This document shows, in pieces, positions 55,762-64,000 of a stretch of 64,000 nt of DNA. Every line of letters starts with the position of its first letter. Within the stretch, counting starts at the first letter, position 1. Under the pieces are notes generated by a model that searched no databases, was not told the DNA's origin, and was given only the letters and a program-made list of their open reading frames with translations. The position numbers and the translations under genes are program-made. Source of the stretch: Thermothelomyces thermophilus ATCC 42464 (lineage: Eukaryota; Ascomycota; Sordariomycetes; Sordariales; Chaetomiaceae); the NCBI RefSeq assembly GCF_000226095.1, contig NC_016472.1, forward strand, positions 4,216,001 through 4,280,000, given 5' to 3'.

Positions 55762-58527
55762 TGAGAACTTCCTGACGGCCAGGGACTTGCCGCGGCGGTG
55801 CTCTTCCAGGAGGGCCGCCTCGATCTGCCAGTGCACGAGCAGGTCGAGGTAGCGGCGGAGCGGGGAGGTCACCTTGGTGTACAGGTCCAGGCCCATGGAC
55901 AGGTTGGGCGCCGGGGTGGTCGAGACGTCGTAGCCTCCGACGAGGCTGCGGAGGGTGTGCCAGTCTTCGGCCGACGGGTTCTTGCCGGCCAGCAGCTGGG
56001 GGTAGAAGACGTCGCGGTTGAAGGCCCGTAACGCCTCCGCATTCTGGCCGGCCAGCAGCTGCACGCGGTAGGGAATGGGAATGTCTCGCTCGTAGCACCA
56101 GCGAGCGCCGACCTCACCGGCCAGCTGCATCAGGCTGCTGACGAGAGGGCTGCCTTGACCGGCGTATGCGACACGGATGTACGGGTCGCCGGCGTAGAAG
56201 GCAGAGTCACCGTTGGTTACTCCCGGCGAGACCCCGTCTAGCGAGACCTCGGCCTTGGGCTTGGGCAGGTAGACGGGGGTAGCCCCGTTGTCCAGACGGA
56301 CGCGCTGGATGGCCGCGGCAAGCTTGGATAGCGTCAGGAGTTCGTCCCTCTGCGCTTTCGACAAGCCGTCAGGAGTGGTCATGCTCCTCACGGAGCGACC
56401 GTCTCCTGTAGGGCGCGTCCCGACTTCGAAGACTTGGGGTGGCACCGCCGAGGGATCAGCATCACCCACGACGGCGGACACGTCTTCCGGAGTGATGTAG
56501 ACGACATCCCGAAGGATGCCGGGCGTCACCTTGCTGTCGAGCAGACGACCCGTCTCGTCGACCCGAGCGCTGAAGGTAAGGGTCGGTCGGTCGGGGCCCA
56601 AGGAGAAGGTATCCCGGACGTCGTCGCGGTCGAACATGCGCTGATAGAAGCCGGAAAGATAGTTGGTCTGCGCTCTCAGGGCTCCTTGCTTAGCAAGCTC
56701 GCTGTCGGGCGCGATGCGGGAAGCTGGATCGGCAACGTGAATGTGGATCCAATACTCGCCGTTACCGGCGGGCTCGAGCGAGATTCCATCGTCCACGTCG
56801 AGGGTGTCGGCCGAGTCTATGCAGTAAACGGTCGAGCGAGCGAAGTCCTGCCGGAGATGGGCAAGCTGATCAGGGCCAAGCTCCGCAGCCGCAGCTTCCG
56901 AGGCCGGGGCCGGCAGAAGCCCGGCGTGCCGGTCAAGCTGCTGCTCCGGGAGGCGCAGAGCATGGCGGGCGCTGACGTCCCACGGGGGGATCCAGCCTAT
57001 CTCCTGTAAAAAGGTCCAGCCGGTGGTACTGTCGAGAATCGCATCGTCGTAGCGTTGGAGGGCGCGCAAGATGGAGGCACCGATCCAATGGCAACGCGAG
57101 CCGGAGCGGAACCCGCCTGCTGCAGCCCAGTGCTCCATGAACTTGATCACGGAGAGACTAGTCTCGGACCACGCGGGGATGTTGAGGGCGGAAGGCCCGG
57201 AACCGCGCCCCTTGGAAGGGCTTATCATACCATGCGGTGACCAGTCACGGTCCTTCCGGGCCTGGTCTATCAGGTCCCGCGCTTGCTCGAGGAAGCCGGT
57301 CAACGTGGGCGAGGATGCGGGGTGGCGCTTGCTGGCCTTGCTCCGGCCACTGCTGAGCTCGTAGTAGTCACGGACCAGCTTCTCGACATGGGCGACGTTT
57401 CCCTGCACCTCGGCCGAGCGGAGGGCGAACATGTAGGACTCGTGATGGCGGGCGCCCCGGTCCAGGGCGCTGAAAGCGACGTCCTCGGCCTCGACGACGG
57501 AGTAGACAGCGTACAAGGCCTCTGGAGGGAACGCGCCTTTGTTCCGCTTGAGGCTGGCGGGAAGCAGAGCGTCGGCGATCTCGCGCAGGCTGAGCAACCT
57601 TTCTCGCTTCCCAAATTGGGTCTGAGCGCGGCTCAGCCTTTCCACGTAGGTCTGGTGGATGAGGCGGGAGGCGGCTTGGAAGGTGTGCATCTTGCGGATC
57701 AGAGAGGCGGCAAGGTCGCGGGAGGGCCCGATGTTGAGGTCCTGCAGCTCGTTGAGCTCGGCACTGGAGGGAGACAGCGAGGGGATTGCATCGACGACGG
57801 CGCGAAGCTCGGCGGGGTCCTCGACAAACTTTTTGACGACAAAGCCGGTGCGGATAGCCCTGCTCGTGAACCACTTGCCCGTGTTGGTGTAGAAGTGGAA
57901 ATGGCCGTTGAAGTTGCCGAGGCAGATGGCCAAGAGACGGATCTTCCACGAGCTCGAGCTGACTTCGACGAGGTCGCCGGCCTGGAGCACGGAACCGGTC
58001 TGGCCCAGATCGACTATGTCGACGCCATCAAAGTGCGGCCGCGTGGAGTCGTCATCCTGCGCAGCGACATCCAGGCTGAAGGTCAGATCGCCCCGGCTCT
58101 TGGTGTAGGTGTTGCCGACGGTGCCGGCGGCGGGTTCGTCGATGAGAACGGCGGGGGGGCGACCCGGGTTCTGAGCTTCCCATATCCCGAGCTGCTGGCG
58201 GATGCGGCTCTGTTGGGAAGGCGAGCGTAGGGTTCTGGGCTGATGCACCCAGTCGGACGTCAGGTCGGCGGTCAGATCGGCGGTCAGATCGGCGGCCGGG
58301 TCGGAAGCCGTACGGGATGCCGGGATCTCGGTGGACACGAAACGGAGCTGGAGACGGCCATGGCGGGCGAGGGCCCGGAGCAGCACCGGGTTTTTTCGGG
58401 GCGCTGCTGTTGCTGCCCGTGTTGAGAAGGCCGCGGTCGCGGTCGTGGTCGCGGTCGCGGAGGCAGGCGTTTGCCTTGGGAGCAGACACCTCCAGCAGAC
58501 ATAACTCTGGCTGCTGCGCCGCATCAT
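55288..58527 (-). CDS. cyt-4: Mitochondrial RNase II-family exoribonuclease, Neurospora cyt-4 type (Dss1/Suv3 partner)
   Basis: One exon of 1079 residues. The Arg/Ser/Ala-rich N-terminus (MRRSSQSYVCWRCLLPR) fits a mitochondrial presequence. Family features appear in order: an N-terminal beta-barrel region with GDLVEV...GNFNGHFHFYTNTGKWFTSR, a central linker, then the RNB domain. The latter has its metal-binding motif CIDSADTLDVDDGISLE at about residues 568-584, and later MGLDLYTKVTSPLRRYLDLLVHWQ. An S1-like segment closes the protein (KGRIDWFDQPATVEL to the end). Family knowledge: cyt-4 and yeast Dss1 degrade and process mitochondrial RNA 3' to 5'. Low-complexity parts are an ADLTADLTADLT repeat near residue 80 and a Ser run within the RNB domain after VRKF. 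All four Asp positions of the motif are present, so it looks active. Confidence 0.95.
58250..58310. repeat. 12-base coding minisatellite in cyt-4
   Basis: The unit GTCAGATCGGCG (with variants) is repeated about four times on the plus strand. On the coding strand it encodes ADLTADLTADLT in the N-terminal region of cyt-4. Confidence 0.8.
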
Positions 58528-61195
58528 CTTGACGTTCTGTTCCGGGGGACGAGGTCGTGCAGACTAATAGGTGGTACTCCGTACGGAGTAATCCGTACAC
58601 GCATTCATTCCATTTCCCGCCGGGGAAAAAATAAAATGCCAAAAAAATCTCTATGATGCGCGCCGCAGCCCACCCAGAATCGCCCCGCTATAACGCGCTG
58701 TCAGGTGAAGCCCAGGTGCCAACCAGTGGCTCAACGGCAGGTGATGGACCCCTAACCCTTGATTCAGATCGCTCCCATATCACGGATCGTCTACTCTGAG
58801 TACGGACGTACAGCTCAGCTACTGTTTACTTACACCCCAGCGTACCTTCAGTGCACTATAACTACGCATGTATCCCATCTATATGTAATTTGTACGGATC
58901 ACCTCATAGCTCCTTCAAGTTTGTTAGTGGGATTCGGGGAGAATACACGGCGCGCACATCACGCTACACTTACGTGCCAATTCAGCAAGGCTGCTTTTCG
59001 TCAGCTCGAGCAGAGCTCCTTCCTGGTAGCCCGAGACCCTGCTATTACTGCAACAATTACTCCGTACCGAGTGCATACTATAGAGTTATGTACATATTGG
59101 CTCCCTAGATATGTGTAATTACGGCGCAAACTGCTTTGCATCCCAACGTATGACACCAATTGTCCATCTCGACACTCACCGCTGAAAGCCAATTTCATTT
59201 TCGCTCCTCCTTCTCCGCCAAGTTTCTCGGCCTTATTACCAATGTATTTCGCACAAGTGTGATCCATTAGCAACAAACCTTGGCTGGGCCTAGAATCTGG
59301 CGTTCGGGTTTTTCTCCGCATTTGCGCTTCCAGTCGTCCAGATCCAGAAAGGGGCTCTCATCCTCCTCAATGATCTACGCGGCCTCGATTCACCTCTACA
59401 CAGTAGATCCGGGCATCGAGGGCACAAGGAGGCGCAATTGCCGATTCGGATGATGATCAGCGATCTACTAGCGTTTCTCGGTGCAAACGGCAGACAGTTT
59501 TCCGTGTCAACTGCCACAAGTGGGCCCCCTCGTGTCCTTTTGCATGGTCTGGGTAGCCCAAAGTTGCACGGTCCCTGACCGCGACCCGCAGGCAAGCGTG
59601 CCCTAGTGTAGTTAGTGTAGTGTAGTTACGTGGTATGAGGGTCCACCAGACTCCTCGCCCAGTTGAGCTCCAGGTGCTGCGGTTCTTTGTTGCCCTGGTG
59701 CGAGTTGGATAATTAAACTACCAAGCTTGCTGGAAATTTTTGGTCGGCCTTGTCACCAAGGTAAAGCGGGCAATAGGCGCAGTCGAAGATGAATTCCAAA
59801 AAGGCATCTGCCATATATGTGTGAGGCGCGCTGTTGGGAAGATGATTATGCCTGCTGAAAATCAGGTGTTCAGGGTGCAACGCATCTACTACTATGTACG
59901 TGTAACCCGTATGTACGGATATGCATACACGCAAGAATACAGTACGGATGGACACTACTGTGTAGGGAATCTCGGCGCTGACGAAGAATTCGAGAAAACG
60001 ACACCCTGAAACAAATGGCCTGAATAGTGTAAATGCGGTGTGGTGGTGGCTTCCAAGGGGTGGAGTTAGCGTAGCCCAGCTCCCAACTACTCCGTAATGT
60101 CGCTTAATTTATTCTCACAGCATCGCAACCACTCACCGTCCTCACCCTTCTTTTTTGCCGTTTCCGACCACGCGCGCTAATAACTGACGAATCGGCGGCA
60201 TGAACAACGCGGAACTATCACAGCGTCTCCTCTTCTCTATCGAGACAACTCCTGACACCCGTGTATGTACGTACTGTATGTACTGTGCACCAGCTAGAAA
60301 AGTACCCTTCGGGCTTTCCTCTAATTAACTATGGGCAGTCATCTCCCGTCATTTCCAATTGGCCAATCGTGCCGCATTGGATGACGGCAGTCCGGAGGTG
60401 ACGCTAGCGCAAGGGCACCGCATCCCTACGCTAGAAACATCGGAAATGCAGGTACCAACGGACAACTTTGCGGTGCCAAGGAGGGAAGAACGCTGCACAA
60501 GACGGAAATGCGGGGGAACTTACATAGTGACGCGCATCAAGAGTGTAGGTAATGCCAGCTTCGAAAATGGGATTCGCCCCTTGCATTGTGCAGTCCAGCC
60601 TTGCTTGCTTGCTCTCTGGACCAAGTTGACTGGTGTGTGTGTGTCTCTGTCTTGGTTAAAGAGCAGAAGAGACCCCTGGGCAACCTACCACAGGCCTCTC
60701 GGCGGAGGCTTGCCAGCTCCCTACGCAGTAATGAGCGCTCCACAACAGACTGGAGCCCGGGGTTCCCACCACTCAGCAGCCCCGGCTCACCGCCAGCGTT
60801 GGAGCTGGCCCAGCGTCTGATTGGACAAACCCTGGCATGGTGAGGGCGCATCGTTCAGGGTGCCAAGCCAGGCTACCCTGGCGTCTGCGCTCGTACTTGG
60901 CACTAATTACCGCTCTCCACCCCATTCCCGCGAATTTTGTTCCTGGCTTCCCCTTTTCCCCCCCAGATTGCCAATGGTGATATAGTCAGGCCGAAAGCAT
61001 CCATCCGCGCTTCGTCGTTCGTTCGCTCGTTCCCTTTCTTTCCGCACCACCGCTTCACTCCTTTAGCGGGCACTCGTTTCTCCAGACCGCAAAACCATCA
61101 CGCAGCAGAGCGTGGCAGAAGGAACAGGAAGAGAAACAAAATAAAGACAAAACAAAGGCGACTCGATACGGTCTCTGAATCACTCATCTCCCAAG
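58528..61195. other. Gene-free region between cyt-4 and the GH17 gene
   Basis: 2.7 kb. It starts with the cyt-4 promoter, which includes a perfect 16-bp palindrome at 58575-58590. Further copies of the same nonamer lie at 59058-59066 and 60088-60096. The right end (about 60940-61195) is T/C- then A-rich and probably forms the GH17 promoter and leader. Open frames show no family motif. Confidence 0.4.
58575..58590. repeat. Perfect 16-bp palindrome TACTCCGTACGGAGTA
   Basis: The two halves of this self-complementary site are two overlapping copies of the nonamer that recurs elsewhere between genes in the window. It lies 48 bases upstream of the cyt-4 start codon, so it could be a promoter element; that is inference. 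Confidence 0.75.
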
Positions 61196-62967
61196 ATGAA
61201 GGCAGCTGTGATGGCCGCCGCTGCGGCGGTTCTCGCCAATGGCGTGAGCGCGGCCCGGGTTCACGGGCACCGCCATGCGCACGCCCTATTTAAGAGGGGC
61301 GACACCGGTGAAGTGTGCACTCCGGGCTGCACCACCATCTACTCCACCATCACCGGTGAACCGACCCGTACGTTGCACTCCCCCGAAGGCGCCCCCCCCC
61401 CCCCCCCCCAACCAGGCGGAGCGAAACAAGATTAGGCAGCACGGCAAGCAACCCCAGAGGCTAACAGAAAGGGTATCATGATGCAGTTCTCCCGCCTGCG
61501 CCGACTCCCACGACCACGGCCGCTCCCGAGCCCACCACGACGAGCGGGCCCGTCCTCGTCCCGACGCCGATCCAGCAGACCTGCCCGACTCCCGGCACCT
61601 ACACCATCCCCGCGACGACCGTCGTCCTGACCGAGACGACCACCGTCTGCGGCGCGTCTTCGACCGAGGTCCCGAGCGGCACCCACACCCTCGGCGGCGT
61701 CACCACCGTCGTCGAGACGGCCACCACGGTCGTCTGCCCCGTGGCCACCACCGAGACCCAGAATGGCGTCGTTACCAGCGTCATCAAGACCACCACCTAC
61801 GTCTGCCCGTCGGCCGGTACCTACACCATTGCCCCCATCACCACCGTCGTCCCCAGCGTCACCACCGTGGTCGTGCCCGTCGTCGAGACGTACTGCCCGG
61901 GTACCTACACCGCCCCGGAGCTCGTCACCACCGTCACCGAGACCAGCGTGATCGTCACCTGCCCCTTCACTTCGGTCACCCCCGCCGAGCCCACTTCGGC
62001 CCCGGTTCCCACTTCGGAGCCCGCTGAGCCCACTTCGGCCCCTGCTCCCACTTCGGAGCCCGCTGAGCCGGCCCCTGCCCCTCCCTCGTCGTCGTCCAAG
62101 GTGGCTCCGTCCCCATCTCCGTCCCCTTCGTCCCCGTCCAAGGGCCCTAATCCCGACAACAACGGCAAGCGGTGGGCCATGACCTACACCCCGTACGCCG
62201 AGACTGCTGAGGGTGGCTGCAAGAGCGCCTCCGAGGTAATGGACGATGTCGCCGCCATTGCCAAGGCGGGTTTCAAGGCCCTCCGTGTCTACTCGACCGA
62301 CTGCGACACCCTGCCCAACGTTGGTGCCGCTGCTCGCGCCCACGGCCTCCGCCTGATTGTCGGCATCTTCATCGGCAAGGTCGGCTGCGACAACAACAGC
62401 CCCGACGTTGCCGACCAGATCAGCGCCCTCAAGGAGTGGAAGGAGTGGGATCTCGTTGACCTGTGCGTCGTCGGCAACGAGGCCCTCTTCAACGGCTTCT
62501 GCTCCGTCTCCGAGCTCGCCAGCCTCATCGGCCGCGTCAAGTCGGAGCTCGGCTCGGTCGGTTATAACGGCCCCTTCACCACCACCGACGTCGTCGCCGC
62601 CTGGACCAACAACGACGTCTCGGCCATCTGCGACGCCATCGACGTCACCGCCACCAACGCCCACGCCTACTTCAATGCCGACACCGAGCCCGCCGATGCC
62701 GGCAAGTTCGTCGCCGGCCAGCTGGCCATTGTCGAGAAGGTCTGCGGCAAGCCCGGCTACGTCATGGAGACCGGCTGGCCCTCGGCCGGCAACTGCAACG
62801 GCGTCGCCTGCGCCGGCGAGGCTGAGCAGGCCACCGCCATCCACTCCATCGAGCAGGAGCTCGGCAACAAGGCCGTCTTCTTCTCCTTCCGCAACGACCC
62901 GTGGAAGCAGCCCGGCGAGTGCAACTGCGAGCAGCACTGGGGCTGCGCCAACGTCTTCGGCGTTTAA
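61196..62967 (+). CDS. btgE: GH17 cell-wall beta-1,3-glucanase/glucosidase, BtgE type
   Basis: Two exons, 61196-61367 and 61487-62967, are separated by a 119-nt intron (GTACGT...CAG). The join gives GEPTLLPPAPTPTTT. The protein has 550 residues. A signal peptide (about 1-19) is followed by a His-rich stretch and a Lys-Arg site (FKR) that Kex2 could cut. Next come a Thr/Val-rich cell-wall region with repeated CP-GTYTIP/APITTVV units and a Pro/Ser linker of PTSEPAEPTSAP repeats. The C-terminal GH17 barrel has KALRVYSTDCDTL, the acid/base VVGNEALFNG and the nucleophile MET-GWPSAG. Both catalytic Glu are present. Family knowledge: these enzymes cleave or transfer wall beta-1,3-glucan. No GPI signal is seen at the end (CANVFGV). 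The intron has an 18-base C run. Confidence 0.94.
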
Positions 62968-64000
62968 GCTCTCTTCCAGCCGACTCTGGTCCGCACGCCT
63001 CCCCCTCTCACTTGTGGGCAGCTCATCTTTCCACAATATATAAATTCTATTTCTCAGCCGGCAGCTACGCCCCGTCTCCCGTCATGATCTAAGTTTGTAT
63101 ATATATATATGTGTGTGTGTATCCCCCCGTTCACCTACTTCTGATCGGTGGCCTGTCAAGCAAACATATTTATATATATGTACACCCCGCTAGGTCAAGG
63201 GCAATGAGAAATCCGCTTCGGTTGGAAATACCCACAAAGGAGAGACACCCAACCGGCGTCTTGCGCGATGGACGAAAGAGAGAAACAAAACTTGTGGTAA
63301 TGTGTGCTGTTGTCCGGTGTGGAGTTCGTTATGATGTCGTTTATGATTTAACCGAGCACGCCGTACTTCCTATTCATAATGTGTATATAATTGAGCCTGA
63401 CCTTGGTTTCTTTCCTCTTAGCCTGTTGTCAGCCAATCCTCTCTGTCTTCTGTGCCTGCCGAATAAGTCAGTCCCCCAACTTTTCCGGGTTGCCCGTATG
63501 TATCGACGACTCCGACGTGACCACTCCCATTGCTTTTCCTGGAGACTACCTAGGGGTGCCTCCGCATTAGGTTCAAGGCTGAGAAAGATGGTCCCCGGGT
63601 AATCCGAGCACCGAAGCCCGCTTTGGGAAAAAAAAACCAAGGTTCCTTGACTGGTTGTGTCCAGCACAACACCCCCTCTACATGTATGTACAGTACTTAC
63701 CTACTTACATACATACCTTACATACAAGTATGTACGTATGTGCATATAACTCAAGCACAAGCGCGGGACCGGGCGCGACATGAGACGTCCATAGCTCCCT
63801 TCTACGCCACTAACTAGCTCTTGAGCGAGACGCGGAACACCAGGTCTTTACTTTTCTCCTTCAATTCCTATGCTATAATATAGGTGCCGAGAGTGGGCGT
63901 AGCCACGACAAGGGAATGGCCCGGGCAAGAGTTCCCGTCAGTGTCGGGTATCTTATCTTGTCTGGGAAGAACTTCCCGCCGCTACCGCCGCCGCTACTGC
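62968..64000. other. 3' flank of the GH17 gene and right window edge
   Basis: It contains TA/TG microsatellites at 63098-63121 and 63170-63180 and a TACATAC/GTATGTAC-rich stretch at about 63680-63745. No coding sequence is supported, and any gene beyond the edge is not visible. Confidence 0.4.

Noticed and set aside
59713-60820. Small open frames between cyt-4 and the GH17 gene
   Set aside because: They are short, lack family motifs and are interrupted by GTAC-rich repeats; no exon chain could be built.
61432-63036. 534-codon minus-strand frame opposite the GH17 gene
   Set aside because: It is the Gly/Asp/Arg-rich mirror of the Thr/Val/Pro-rich GH17 coding sequence.

Overview
The window is nuclear DNA of a filamentous ascomycete, most likely Sordariomycetes/Sordariales and perhaps Chaetomiaceae (inference). 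Coding DNA is GC-rich, introns are short (about 55-160 nt) with CTAAC/CTGAC-type branch sites, and the gene set is a typical Pezizomycotina one, including an orthologue of Neurospora cyt-4. I find 17 gene models plus one pseudogene and one possible gene end at the left edge. Most exon joins below were derived by matching splice sites, reading frame and family-conserved residues across the junction. No tRNA, rRNA, CRISPR array, operon or viral element could be supported.

Layout. 0.8-9.3 kb: the chromatin remodeller Chd1 (+) faces an Hst3/Hst4-type sirtuin (-) tail to tail. 9.3-11.4 kb: gene-free, with a foldback, MITE-like element. 11.4-15.2 kb: Mediator subunit Med16 (+), with a probable GC-AG intron. 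15.7-18.5 kb: a DUF3500 protein and a small alpha/beta-barrel-like protein (both -). 18.5-22.6 kb: a looser, accessory-looking stretch with a carboxylesterase pseudogene and an unrecognised coiled-coil protein. 22.6-27.4 kb: a secreted GH16 glucanase and a Golgi GT34 glycosyltransferase (both -). 31.0-39.1 kb: a large single-pass glycoprotein (+), mitochondrial Qri7 (+) with unusual insertions, and proteasome beta5/Pre2 (-). 40.5-42.4 kb: the PP1 regulator Reg1 (-). 42.4-47.7 kb: 5.4 kb without a convincing gene. 47.7-54.7 kb: Trm5 (-), Nus1 (-) and, divergent from it, exocyst Sec10 (+). 55.3-58.5 kb: the mitochondrial RNB exonuclease cyt-4 (-). 61.2-63.0 kb: a GH17 cell-wall glucanase (+).

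Function. The genes are mostly single-copy housekeeping functions: chromatin and transcription (Chd1, Hst4, Med16, Reg1), tRNA position-37 modification (Qri7, Trm5), mitochondrial RNA turnover (cyt-4), protein degradation (Pre2), and the secretory/cell-wall route (Nus1, GT34, Sec10, GH16, GH17). They are neighbours rather than a pathway cluster.

The most notable non-standard signals are the MITE-like foldback element at 10.4 kb, a nine-base palindrome half-site (TACTCCGTA/TACGGAGTA) recurring at least eight times between genes, sense-strand poly-C tracts in five introns, and a long insertion plus a tryptophan-rich C-terminal extension in Qri7. I found no convincing wholly new multi-gene system.
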